From positions 247,740 through 311,739 of the forward strand of contig NZ_CAOJCN010000002.1 in NCBI RefSeq assembly GCF_948329515.1: a stretch of 64,000 nt of DNA, written 5' to 3'. Position 1 is the stretch's first letter. Each line of letters opens with the position of its first letter. The notes under the pieces are model-generated. The model searched no databases, had not been told where the DNA came from, and saw only the letters and a program-made list of their open reading frames with translations. Made by a program: the position numbers and the translations under genes. Of this stretch, positions 16,923 through 24,892 are shown piece by piece. This DNA comes from Cohnella rhizoplanae. Its GTDB lineage: Bacteria; Bacillota; Bacilli; Paenibacillales; Paenibacillaceae.

Positions 16923-17399
16923 ATGAGAACAGCGGTCATGAAGCGTCTCGGCAAGGCAAAGGAAGATCAAAAGGGGTTTACGCTGATCGAGCTTTTGGCG
17001 GTAATCGTTATTCTGGCGGTTATTGCGGCGATCGCGATTCCTTTGATCGGGAATATTATTGACAAGTCGAAGAAGGATTCGGATGTAGCTACTGCAAGGC
17101 AAATTTATGATGCCGGGAAGTTATACATTACTTCTGAACTAAATGGTACAAACCCCAAAAAAGGTGCAGATGGCACAGGGGGGGCTATAAAGCTTTCGGA
17201 AATTCAATCCAAAGGCTACTTGGATAATCCTATTGTATTGCCTAGCACTAAAAAAGCTCTAGATACAGATAAGACAATTATTCAATTTTCTACTACTGGG
17301 GCTTTAGAGAAGGTTGAACTCGTAGATAAGACAAGTGATAAAGCTGTTGTAAAATCCTATGATTCTACTGAAGTTTCATCTGTGACTTCGACACAATAA
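16923..17399 (+). CDS. pilA: Major type IV pilin (PilA-like), mosaic in base composition
   Basis: A 158-residue prepilin. A 17-residue leader rich in Lys ends in KG, followed by FTLIELLAVIVILAVIAAIA, the classical pilin cleavage and assembly helix with mature Glu5. The globular domain is small and hydrophilic, ends in a Ser/Thr/Val-rich tail, and lacks the C-terminal disulfide of Gram-negative pilins (no Cys). RBS GGAGGG precedes the ATG at 16923; an in-frame GTG at 16902 lies before it. The first third has host-like composition, while from about 17090 the gene is strongly AT-rich (19 and 22 G/C in the two 60-base rows from 17221 and 17281, against 40 of 60 in pilD from 17521). This suggests the surface-exposed part was acquired or exchanged. 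Confidence 0.9.
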   Translation: MRTAVMKRLGKAKEDQKGFTLIELLAVIVILAVIAAIAIPLIGNIIDKSKKDSDVATARQIYDAGKLYITSELNGTNPKKGADGTGGAIKLSEIQSKGYLDNPIVLPSTKKALDTDKTIIQFSTTGALEKVELVDKTSDKAVVKSYDSTEVSSVTSTQ

Positions 17400-17413
17400 T
17401 ACTCTTGATCTTC

Positions 17414-17440
17414 AGGAACCGGCCCCACCGGTTCCTTTTC
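17414..17440 (+). terminator. Intrinsic terminator after the major pilin gene
   Basis: AGGAACCGG and CCGGTTCCT form a perfect 9-bp stem with loop CCCCA, followed by TTTTCTCT. Placed inside the pil operon, it would let pilA transcripts outnumber those of the downstream pilD-pilMN-pilO genes. Confidence 0.8.
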
Positions 17441-17472
17441 TCTAACTAACTTCGAAAGCGACTATCGCCAAC

Positions 17473-18231
17473 ATGACGATTCTTATATACATCTACCTGT
17501 TCGCGCTCGGCGCGGTGCTGGGCTCGTTCTATAACGTCGTGGCGCTGCGCGTGCCGGCGGGCGAATCGATCGTATCGCCGCCGTCGCGATGCCCGCGATG
17601 CGGAACGCGGCTCAAGGGCCGCGATCTCGTCCCGATCGCGAGCTGGCTCCTGTCGCGCGGGCGCTGCCGCCACTGCGAGGCGCCCGTATCGCCGCTCTAT
17701 CCGCTCGGCGAGGCCGCGACGGGACTGCTGTTCGTCTGGGCGTTCGCCACCTTCGGGTGGAGCCCTGCCACGCTCGTCGGACTGCTACTCGTCAGCCTCT
17801 GCGTGATCGTGACCGTATCGGATCTGGCGACGATGCTCATCCCGAACAAGGTGCTGCTTTTCTTCGCGCCGCTGCTCGCGGCCGCGTGTCTCCTGCTCCC
17901 GGACGGTATCGCCTGGTGGAGCCATCTGCTGGGGGCGGCAGCGGGCGGCGGTATCCTGCTGCTGATCGTCATCGTCTCGCGAGGCGGGATGGGGCTCGGG
18001 GACGTGAAGCTGTTCGCGCTGCTCGGCTTCGTCGTCGGGCTGCCGTGCACGGTCGTGGCGCTCGTAGCGGCCTGTCTGGCCGGTACGCTCGTCGGCGGCG
18101 CGCTGCTGGCGGCGGGCGTCGTGAAGCGCAAGCAGCCGGTGCCGTTCGGACCGTTTCTGGCGCTGGGCGCATGCTTCGCTTACGGATACGGCGCGGTTCT
18201 CATCGACTTTTATTTATCTTTATTCACCTGA
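17473..18231 (+). CDS. pilD: Prepilin peptidase / N-methyltransferase PilD
   Basis: A 252-residue polytopic aspartic protease that cleaves the leader from prepilins and methylates the new N-terminus. The N-terminal cytoplasmic loop has the two CxxC pairs (CPRCGTRLKG and CRHCEAP) needed for the methyltransferase-bearing form. The catalytic aspartates are in TVSDLATMLIPN and in GMGLGDVKL (the GxGD motif). About six to seven membrane segments are visible. The ATG at 17473 follows only a weak purine-rich site. Substrates are very likely the pilins at 4198, 4742 and 16923, and the PilX-like protein at 5268 if it has a cleavable leader. Confidence 0.95.
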   Translation: MTILIYIYLFALGAVLGSFYNVVALRVPAGESIVSPPSRCPRCGTRLKGRDLVPIASWLLSRGRCRHCEAPVSPLYPLGEAATGLLFVWAFATFGWSPATLVGLLLVSLCVIVTVSDLATMLIPNKVLLFFAPLLAAACLLLPDGIAWWSHLLGAAAGGGILLLIVIVSRGGMGLGDVKLFALLGFVVGLPCTVVALVAACLAGTLVGGALLAAGVVKRKQPVPFGPFLALGACFAYGYGAVLIDFYLSLFT

Positions 18232-18248
18232 ACGGGGCGTGACTAGCA

Positions 18249-19763
18249 ATGTTCGGATCAGGCGCCAAGACTGTCGGCCTGACCCTGGATCCGTCCGGGG
18301 CAAGACTCGTTAAGCTTAGAAAAAAGAAAAGCTGGGAAATCGAGAGCGTCAAGGTGCTGCCCCTGCCGCCCGGTCTGTTCGAAGAGGACCGGATCGCGGA
18401 TTATACGGAAGCGCGCAGCCTTCTGTCGGAGTGGGTGAAGACGGAGAAGCTCAACGGGCAATCCGTGACGCTCGCTTTTCCCACCTCGCACGTGATCGTC
18501 CGCCGTCTGCGTATCCAGAGCACGAGCGACCGCGATCTGGCCGGACTGGTGTCGCTCGAGGTCGAGACGACGCTCCACCTGCCGTTCGAGGATCCGGTGC
18601 ACGATTATATCAAGCTCGGCGCGGACGAGGAGAGTACGCAGGTGCTGGTATTCGCGGCGTCCAGACAGTTGATTCAGGCTTATACGGATGTCGTGCAGGA
18701 AGCGGGGCTGCGAGTCTCCGGCATCGAGCTCGCGGCGACGGCGCTGGCGCGAGCGATCCGGGAGCTGCAGGACGAGAAGTTCGAGGAGACGATGCTCGTC
18801 AACCTGGACGCGAGCGCGCTCGAGATCTATATGTTCCATGGCGGACATCCCGTATTCCAAAAGACGATCGCGCTCTACGGACAAGGCGAAGCGCCAGACG
18901 GCGCACTGAGCGAGAGCCAGCTGTCCGAGGTGACGGCCGAGATCGCGCGGATGCTTAACTTCTATCAGTTCAGCATCCATGAAGGCAACGCCCGAATCAC
19001 CGAGGCGCTGATCGTCGGTTCGGACCAAGGCCGGAACCAGCTGCTCGCGGGGCTGCAGCAATCGCAGCCGGAAGTGAGCGTCCGGGCGTTCTCCTTCGAT
19101 ACCTACGCGACGCAGTATACCTACAGCGCGGACGACAATCGCGTCGCGGTCGGTCTCGCGCTATGGCACCAGGACAAGCATCGGATCAACCTCATGCCCC
19201 GCATCGACCGCGAAGCGCGCTTGTACCCGGTGCTCATCGCCGCTTCGCTGGCCGTGTGGGTGCTGGCAGTCGGGGCCGTCTTCTATTTTTATTTCGACCA
19301 CAAATCCGAACTGCGGTCCGGCGAGACGACGATCGCGCAGCTGAACGACCAGATCTCGCTGCTGCAGAGCGGACTCGCCGCGCAGAACAGCCAGCAATCC
19401 GGACAGGCCAACCCGCTCGAGGTCATCGAGAAGATCAGCGACAACCGCCGGGACGCGGTCGCGATCCTCGCGGAGCTGGAAAGCAAGCTGCCCCGCGGCA
19501 GCAGGCTTCAGAGCGTGAGCTACAGCAGCCTGGGCCAGCTCGGCCTGACCATGCAGACGGCGGATTACGACGGCGCGTCCCGCTACCTGTTCGATCTCAA
19601 GCGCATGTCGTTCGCGGCGTCGGCCCAGCTGCAGTCGGTCGCTCAGAGTCCTGCCGCCGACGGGCCTGCCGCAGGCGGGTCGAAGACGGCCATCTACGCG
19701 CTCGAACTGAAGAAGCCGGAAGGAGGAGAAGGCAATGACGGGACTGCAGACGCAGCTCAATAA
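18249..19763 (+). CDS. pilM: PilM-PilN fusion protein of the pilus alignment complex
   Basis: A 504-residue protein joining two pilus proteins usually made separately. Residues 1 to about 305 are an actin-like PilM (TVGLTLDPSGARLVKLRK at the start; VNLDASALEIYMF as second nucleotide-fold strand; a third segment EALIVGSDQ). At residue about 312 comes RINLMPR, which matches the INLLP motif that opens PilN and inserts into PilM in other species. A membrane helix (about 325-347), a coiled coil and the ferredoxin-like extracellular domain of PilN follow. In other bacteria PilM binds PilN's cytoplasmic tail; here the link is covalent. The gene overlaps pilO by 29 bases. I see no frameshift, so the fusion seems real. 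Confidence 0.85.
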   Translation: MFGSGAKTVGLTLDPSGARLVKLRKKKSWEIESVKVLPLPPGLFEEDRIADYTEARSLLSEWVKTEKLNGQSVTLAFPTSHVIVRRLRIQSTSDRDLAGLVSLEVETTLHLPFEDPVHDYIKLGADEESTQVLVFAASRQLIQAYTDVVQEAGLRVSGIELAATALARAIRELQDEKFEETMLVNLDASALEIYMFHGGHPVFQKTIALYGQGEAPDGALSESQLSEVTAEIARMLNFYQFSIHEGNARITEALIVGSDQGRNQLLAGLQQSQPEVSVRAFSFDTYATQYTYSADDNRVAVGLALWHQDKHRINLMPRIDREARLYPVLIAASLAVWVLAVGAVFYFYFDHKSELRSGETTIAQLNDQISLLQSGLAAQNSQQSGQANPLEVIEKISDNRRDAVAILAELESKLPRGSRLQSVSYSSLGQLGLTMQTADYDGASRYLFDLKRMSFAASAQLQSVAQSPAADGPAAGGSKTAIYALELKKPEGGEGNDGTADAAQ

Positions 19764-20358
19764 ACGCACGCTGGGCCTGATCGGCGTCGTCCTGTTGTTC
19801 CTGCTCCTGCTGCTGTTCGTGGTGTACGCGCAGATGCCGCTGAACAGCCGGCTGTCGGACCAGAACGACGATATTGCCCGTCTCCGCAGTCAGGCGGAGC
19901 TGCTGGCCGACAAGGCGGCCGAGGGAGACCGCGCCGACTCGCAGTACTCGGACGCCTCCGTCCAGCAGGCGCTCCCGCTGTCCGACAATACCGAGCAGAT
20001 GCTGCTCGATCTGAAAAGCGTCAGCCAGGCGACCGGCGTGGCGCTGCTGAACGCGACCTTCAGCCAGTCGGACACGAACCAGCTCCAAGGTATGTTAGGC
20101 GGGGAGCAGTCGCCGTACGCGTCGGTCGGCGAGCTCAAGACCGCCGTCGCCATCGAAGGCACGTACGATCGTCTGCTCCAGTGGATCGGCGCCCTGCAGA
20201 AGCTCCCTCGCCTCGTGTCGGTAGACAACTTCGCGATCGCGAAGCCGGCGCAAGCCGATATGGGCAAGTCGATGACGCTGAACGTGAATTTTACCGCCTA
20301 CTTCGATCCTTCGTATCGCGATCTGGTAGACGAGGAATTGCTGCCTTACAAAGAATAG
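19735..20358 (+). CDS. pilO: Type IV pilus alignment protein PilO
   Basis: A 207-residue bitopic membrane protein: a short cytoplasmic N-terminus, one helix (TLGLIGVVLLFLLLLLFVVY), a coiled-coil segment and a small extracellular domain. This is the normal PilO build, and PilO pairs with PilN to align the platform with the fibre. The ATG at 19735 follows GGAGGAG and overlaps the end of the pilM-pilN fusion gene, so the two products are made together. It is the last gene of the operon; no pilQ secretin or PilP is present, as expected for a cell with a single membrane. Confidence 0.85.
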   Translation: MTGLQTQLNKRTLGLIGVVLLFLLLLLFVVYAQMPLNSRLSDQNDDIARLRSQAELLADKAAEGDRADSQYSDASVQQALPLSDNTEQMLLDLKSVSQATGVALLNATFSQSDTNQLQGMLGGEQSPYASVGELKTAVAIEGTYDRLLQWIGALQKLPRLVSVDNFAIAKPAQADMGKSMTLNVNFTAYFDPSYRDLVDEELLPYKE

Positions 20359-20381
20359 CCGGCGCCTGCGCCGTCATTCCG

Positions 20382-20417
20382 GGACGTGGCGGAGCGATGC
20401 TTCGCTTCGTCCTTTTT
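20382..20417 (+). terminator. Intrinsic terminator of the pil operon
   Basis: GGACG and CGTCC close a stem that contains an inner GAGCGA/TCGCTT arm; TTTTT follows at 20413-20417. Confidence 0.75.
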
Positions 20418-20509
20418 CGTTTGCCCGGAGCCGATTTCCATCCACAGCGGAACCGAAGGATATGCTACAATAGAGAGACACTCTATGAAAAAAGGTTGTC
20501 GAATACGGT

Positions 20510-22033
20510 ATGCGCGTGTCGAACAAACTTGAATTTACGGAGCACCACCGCTATACCGCCTGGCGAAACTTCTCGCTATGCAGTCTCGAGCGGAGGGTGC
20601 TGGCCGAACTCTATCAACCGATGGTGGGCGCGCTCTCAATCGGATTATATCTGTTGCTCTATCATCATCTCGGCGACGACGAGACGGGTTACTCGCAGCC
20701 AGAGGCGCAGCGCAGGCTGTTCCTCGGGCTCGGCTTGGAGCCCAACGCGGCTGGACGGCAGTCGCTCGTCGAGAGCGCCTCGAAGCTGGAGGCCGTCGGT
20801 CTCATGCAGTCGTTCAGGCAGCACGATCCCGCCGCGGACGAGACGCTCTACGAATACATGCTGCAGCGGCCGCTGGCGCCCGGCGAGTTCTTCGCCAATC
20901 TCCATCTGTCGCTGCTGCTGCGGGATCGCATCGGCAAGCCGGCGCTCATGGAGCTTCGCGAATCGCTGGCGCCGCGACGGCCCGGCGGACTCGCGCGGTT
21001 TCTCAACCGCGAGGAGATCACGGTGCCGTTTTACGAGCTGTTCCGCATCAACTCGTCGCAGGTCGATCCGGAGCTCGAGCAGTCGCTGTCGCAGACGGCG
21101 CCCGCGCGCGAGGCAGTCGGCAGTTCCCAGCCGGATCGGGTGCGCCATAGCGAGCTGCTGCTGCGTTTTCCGCGCGGCTCGTCCAACCGGACGTTCGTCG
21201 AGCGGCTGAACCGCGCGCCGGAGTCGATGGCGCAGATCAACTTCTTGGCTTACAAGTTCGATCTCGAGCTGCCGGAGGTCAGCCGCCTGCTGGATGAGGA
21301 CGGCGTCTTCCTGCCGGACGGGACGCTGCACTGGGACGAGCTGCAGTCGCGGGCGAATCTAATCTACCGGCAAGGGCGCAAGCGCGGCGAAGAGCGCGAG
21401 CGCTATCTGTCCCGGATCGGGGAACCGCCGGCAGCCGGCGGACCGGACGAAGAGGCAGCCGCGGCTGCGATGGACGAGGCGCTGCGCGCCGTGCCGCCGT
21501 TCGACGTGCCCGATCGGCTCAGCCAGCAGATCGCCCAGGACGAGTACGGCCGCCTGCTCATGGTGGAGCCGTACACGCGGTTTCTGGAGCGGTTTTTCCC
21601 GGGCTCCGTGCCCGATGTATTCGCGCGTATCTTCGAGCGCATCGATATGAACTACAAGCTGCCCGAGGCGGTCATCAACGTGCTGATTCATTATGTACTG
21701 GGCACGAATCACGCGCAGCGCCTGACGGCGAGCTTCATCGATTCGGTCGCTGCGAATATGCTTGCCAAGGGCATCGATTCTTATGACAAAGCCGTCCGGT
21801 ACGTGCGCGAGCAGGAGAAGCTGAACGAGACGCTCGAGCGCAGGCGCAGGGGCGAGCTCGATCCGGCCCAGGCCGGCAAAGGCAAGTCCGGGTCAGGCCG
21901 CAGCCGCGCGGGGGCCTCGGGCGCGCGCAAGCCGTCCATGCCGGTCGTCGAGGACAAAGGGCCGGCCAAGGCGCTGTCCGCCGAGGAACGGCAGAAGCTC
22001 CGCGACCTCGCCCGGCAGCTGGACAAGAGCTGA
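20510..22033 (+). CDS. dnaB: Replication initiation and membrane attachment protein DnaB
   Basis: A 507-residue Firmicute DnaB (not the helicase), which with DnaD and DnaI loads the replicative helicase at oriC and at restarted forks. The N-terminal winged-helix region (FSLCSLERRVLAELYQPMVG, residues 21-40) and the C-terminal DnaB_2/DnaD-like domain (residues about 380-440, with YKLPEAVINVLIHYVLG and ANMLAKGIDSYDKAVRYVRE) are both clear. A basic, Gly/Ser/Arg-rich stretch follows. The ribosome binding site is weak (AAAGGT at some distance), with a GTG six bases further in as an alternative start. dnaI lies downstream as in Bacillus, but separated by a 51-bp repeat tract. Confidence 0.92.
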   Translation: MRVSNKLEFTEHHRYTAWRNFSLCSLERRVLAELYQPMVGALSIGLYLLLYHHLGDDETGYSQPEAQRRLFLGLGLEPNAAGRQSLVESASKLEAVGLMQSFRQHDPAADETLYEYMLQRPLAPGEFFANLHLSLLLRDRIGKPALMELRESLAPRRPGGLARFLNREEITVPFYELFRINSSQVDPELEQSLSQTAPAREAVGSSQPDRVRHSELLLRFPRGSSNRTFVERLNRAPESMAQINFLAYKFDLELPEVSRLLDEDGVFLPDGTLHWDELQSRANLIYRQGRKRGEERERYLSRIGEPPAAGGPDEEAAAAAMDEALRAVPPFDVPDRLSQQIAQDEYGRLLMVEPYTRFLERFFPGSVPDVFARIFERIDMNYKLPEAVINVLIHYVLGTNHAQRLTASFIDSVAANMLAKGIDSYDKAVRYVREQEKLNETLERRRRGELDPAQAGKGKSGSGRSRAGASGARKPSMPVVEDKGPAKALSAEERQKLRDLARQLDKS

Positions 22034-22080
22034 TCCGGCGGGCCGGCCTCGGCCCGAACGAGCGCCAACACGACAAAATA

Positions 22081-22437
22081 ACGATGCGCCATCGTCTTAT
22101 GTGCCGGAATGATCGCCCAATCGGCAAAATAACGATGCGCCAACGTCTTATTTGCCCGAACGAGCGCCTGCCCGGCAAAATAGCAATGCGCCATCGTCTT
22201 ATTTGCCCGAACGAGCGCCTGCCCGGCAAAATAACGATGCGCCATCGTCTTATTTGCCCGAACGAGCGCCTGCCCGGCAAAATAACGATGCGCCATCGTC
22301 TTATTTGCCCGAACGAGCGCTTGCCCGACATTATAGCGATGCGCCAACGTCTTATTTGCCCGAACAAGCGCCTGCCCGGCATTATACCGATGCGCCAACG
22401 TCTTATTTGCCCGAACGAGCGGCTGCCGTTATTTGTA
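22081..22437. repeat. Seven tandem copies of a 51-bp repeat between dnaB and dnaI
   Basis: Units begin at 22081, 22132, 22183, 22234, 22285, 22336 and 22387, exactly 51 bases apart, and differ at a few positions. The middle units are nearly identical and the outer ones more diverged. Each holds an imperfect 25-bp palindrome (AATAACGATG, CGC, CATCGTCTTATT) followed by GCCCGAACGAGCGCCTGCCCGGC-like sequence. Because 51 is a multiple of three, frames stay open on both strands, which creates apparent repeat proteins (RHRLICPNERLPGKITM on the plus strand). There are no spacers, so this is not a CRISPR array. Nothing shows that it is translated. Confidence 0.9.
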
Positions 22438-22479
22438 CACTCACATAGAATTAACTTGCCATAGAAAGGGGAAAGCGCG

Positions 22480-23427
22480 ATGGAATCGCTAGGAGAAGCG
22501 CTGCGAAGCTGGAAGGCCGCGCCGAGAATCGGCGACCTGGACAGTCTGACGCATCGGGTGCTCGCGGATCCGCTGGTGATGCAGCTGCGTCACCGTTACC
22601 CCGGCGTGGAGGAACGAACCCTCCGCATCAACTTGAACAAACTGTACCAATATTCCAAGGAGGACCGGACCTGCAAGAACTGTCCGGGGCTCGAGCGTTG
22701 TCCCAACGACATGCAGGGGCATTACACGTCGATCACCTGCGCGGAGCAGAACGGCAAGTGGCAGGTATTCGACCACAAGACGCCATGCGCGAGATGGTTG
22801 GCCCATGAGCATCAAGAGCAGGTCCGGCGCCGGATCACGAGTCTCTCCAGCAACGTGGATATCGACGCCGACAGCTACGAGGCCGAGCAGATGCTGGACC
22901 TGGACGGCGAGCGCGAGGACGCGGTGCTGCAGCTGCTGGCTTACGTGAACCGGACGCGGACCGACGGCCTGCAAAAGAAAGGCTTGTACCTGATGGGCAG
23001 CTTCGGCACCGGCAAGACGTACATGGCCGCGTACCTGCTGCACAAGCTGGCCAAGGAAGGCAAGACGGGCGTCATCGTCTATATGCCCGACTTCGTGGAG
23101 GATGCCAAGGCCCTCATGATGGAGCCGCAGAAGCTCAAGGAAACGATGTCGCTCATGAAGGAAACCGACCTGCTCGTCTTCGACGATATCGGCGCCGAGA
23201 ACCTGAGCCCATGGGTCCGCGATCACGTGATCGGAGCCATCCTCAACCACCGCATGAACCGCAAGCCGACCTTTTACACCTCCAATCACGACCTGGAGTC
23301 GCTCGAGCGCCACTTTAGCTTCACGCACAAGGAAGGCGAAGAGCTGCACAAGGGACAGCGCCTGATGGACCGCATCCGTCCGTTCGTGGACATCGTGCAC
23401 GTGCGGGGCCGCAATCAACGCGGTTAG
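22480..23427 (+). CDS. dnaI: Primosomal protein DnaI (helicase loader)
   Basis: A 315-residue AAA+ ATPase that loads the DnaC helicase ring with DnaB and DnaD. The N-terminal zinc-binding part is visible as CKNCPGLERCPN followed by ITCAEQN, as in Bacillus DnaI. The C-terminal ATPase has Walker A GSFGTGKTY, Walker B LLVFDDIG, sensor 1 TFYTSNHD and an arginine finger region RLMDRIRP. The ATG at 22480 has an AAGGGGAAAG site. It is followed by an intrinsic terminator. thrS, which follows dnaI in Bacillus, is not here. Confidence 0.95.
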   Translation: MESLGEALRSWKAAPRIGDLDSLTHRVLADPLVMQLRHRYPGVEERTLRINLNKLYQYSKEDRTCKNCPGLERCPNDMQGHYTSITCAEQNGKWQVFDHKTPCARWLAHEHQEQVRRRITSLSSNVDIDADSYEAEQMLDLDGEREDAVLQLLAYVNRTRTDGLQKKGLYLMGSFGTGKTYMAAYLLHKLAKEGKTGVIVYMPDFVEDAKALMMEPQKLKETMSLMKETDLLVFDDIGAENLSPWVRDHVIGAILNHRMNRKPTFYTSNHDLESLERHFSFTHKEGEELHKGQRLMDRIRPFVDIVHVRGRNQRG

Positions 23428-23474
23428 AGGTTTGGTATCGTACGCGTTCCATCCATAAGAAGTTGACGAAGGGA

Positions 23475-23502
23475 GCCTCGCGGCCATGCCGCGAGGTTTT
23501 TT
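23475..23502 (+). terminator. Intrinsic terminator after dnaI
   Basis: CCTCGCGG and CCGCGAGG form a perfect stem around CCATG, followed by TTTTTT (23497-23502). Confidence 0.88.
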
Positions 23503-23619
23503 GTGCGGATAAATTCCGTCCAGCGATGTCAATCAAAACTTTTCCATTCGTCGTTCGATTATTTTTTGTTTTGTCGCTCATCTATCAATAAATCTTATAA
23601 GCGATTTAAATATAACTTA

Positions 23620-23649
23620 TTGACACTAAACCCACCCGACTGCTATGAT
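23620..23649 (+). promoter_or_regulatory. Sigma-A promoter of the sulfate uptake operon
   Basis: A perfect TTGACA (23620-23625) and TATGAT (23644-23649) are separated by 18 bases, about 70 bases upstream of the binding-protein start. The surroundings are AT-rich. Confidence 0.75.
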
Positions 23650-23656
23650 TTGAAAA

Positions 23657-23671
23657 ACCAATTGATTTGGT
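23657..23671 (+). promoter_or_regulatory. Small dyad at the transcription start of the sulfate operon
   Basis: ACCAA-TTGAT-TTGGT forms a dyad lying at about +1 to +15 of the promoter just upstream. It could be an operator for a sulfur-source repressor such as CymR, but the match to a known CymR box is not clear. Confidence 0.35.
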
Positions 23672-23719
23672 AGGAATTATATGAATTATTACCGGTCATC
23701 CGGAGGGGGATGGAGAAAA

Positions 23720-24856
23720 ATGAAATTGAAATCGTCCAAAAGAATCGTACTGTTCACCGTAATTGCCTTGTTCGTCGCGGTACTGTCCGCGTGCGGTTCG
23801 AACAACAACGGCAAGAACGCCTCTAGCTCTAGCAGCGCATCCGCATCCGCATCTGCGTCTTCGTCCGCCTCGCCCGCGGGTTCGGCTTCTTCCGAGCCAT
23901 CCGGCACGACGGCCGCCGAGCCCAAGTCCATCGAACTTCTCAACGTATCCTACGACCCGACGCGCGAGCTGTACGAAGCGTTCAACAAGAGCTTCGTGGA
24001 TTATTGGAAGAAAGAAACCGGCCAGACGGTCAAGATCAACCAGTCGCACGGCGGCTCCGGCGCGCAGGCGCGCAAGGTATTGGACGGTCTCGAAGCCGAC
24101 GTCGTGACGCTCGCGCTGGCTTACGACATCGATTCGCTCACGGAGAGCGGCCTGATCAAGAAAGACTGGCAGCAGTCGTTCGAATCGAACAGCTCGCCTT
24201 ATACGTCGACGATCGTCTTCCTCGTGCGCAAGGGCAATCCGAAGGGCATCAAGGACTGGGGCGATCTGGTCAAGGACGGCATCCAGGTCATCACGCCGAA
24301 TCCCAAGACGTCCGGCGGCGCTCGCTGGAATTATCTCGCGGCCTGGGGCTACGCGCAGCAGCAGGACGGCAACGACGAAGCTAAGACCAAGGATTTCCTG
24401 AAGAAGCTGTTCGCCAACGTGCCCGTGCTCGATACCGGCGCCCGCGGCTCCACGACGACGTTCGTCGAGCGCAAGATCGGCGATGTCCTGCTCGCCTGGG
24501 AGAACGAAGCTTACCTGGCCAAGAAAGAATACGGCGATGAATTCGAGATCGTGACGCCTTCGCTCAGCATTCTGGCCGAGCCGCCCGTCGCCGTCGTCGA
24601 CAAGAACGCCGACAAGCGCGGTACCCGCGAAGTTGCCGAAGCTTATCTGAAATACCTCTACACGCCGGAAGGCCAGGAGATCGCCGCGCAAAACTTCTAT
24701 CGCCCGCGTCTCCAGGAAGTTGCCGACAAGTACAAGGATCAATTCCCGACGCTTAACCTGCTCACGATCGACAAGGACTTCGGCGGCTGGACCGAGGCGC
24801 AGAAAAAACACTTCGCGGACGGAGGCACGTTCGACGAGGTATATACCAAAGGATAA
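23720..24856 (+). CDS. Sulfate/thiosulfate ABC transporter substrate-binding lipoprotein
   Basis: A 378-residue protein of the Sbp/CysP family. The signal ends in VLSACG, so the mature protein should be lipid-anchored at Cys. A Ser/Ala-rich linker follows, then the binding domain with [29 protein letters not shown] and [13 protein letters not shown], which are hallmark stretches of sulfate-binding proteins. The later [10 protein letters not shown] and GARGSTTTF segments also fit. The start ATG at 23720 was preferred to one at 23681 because it follows GGAGGGGGA. CysT and CysW genes follow directly. No cysA ATPase gene is in the window, so the ATPase must be supplied from elsewhere. Confidence 0.93.
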   Translation: MKLKSSKRIVLFTVIALFVAVLSACGSNNNGKNASSSSSASASASASSSASPAGSASSEPSGTTAAEPKSIELLNVSYDPTRELYEAFNKSFVDYWKKETGQTVKINQSHGGSGAQARKVLDGLEADVVTLALAYDIDSLTESGLIKKDWQQSFESNSSPYTSTIVFLVRKGNPKGIKDWGDLVKDGIQVITPNPKTSGGARWNYLAAWGYAQQQDGNDEAKTKDFLKKLFANVPVLDTGARGSTTTFVERKIGDVLLAWENEAYLAKKEYGDEFEIVTPSLSILAEPPVAVVDKNADKRGTREVAEAYLKYLYTPEGQEIAAQNFYRPRLQEVADKYKDQFPTLNLLTIDKDFGGWTEAQKKHFADGGTFDEVYTKG

Positions 24857-24892
24857 CATCTCCTAACCCGACAACGAGGAAGGACGATCGCA

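Noticed and set aside
22081..22437. Possible CRISPR array
   Set aside because: The units abut without unique spacers and the 51-base period is all repeat; no cas genes are nearby.
21735..22464. Open frames on both strands over the dnaB-dnaI repeats, encoding 17-residue repeat proteins
   Set aside because: They exist because the 51-bp unit is free of stops in several frames. Their starts lack ribosome binding sites, and the leftward ones overlap the end of dnaB.
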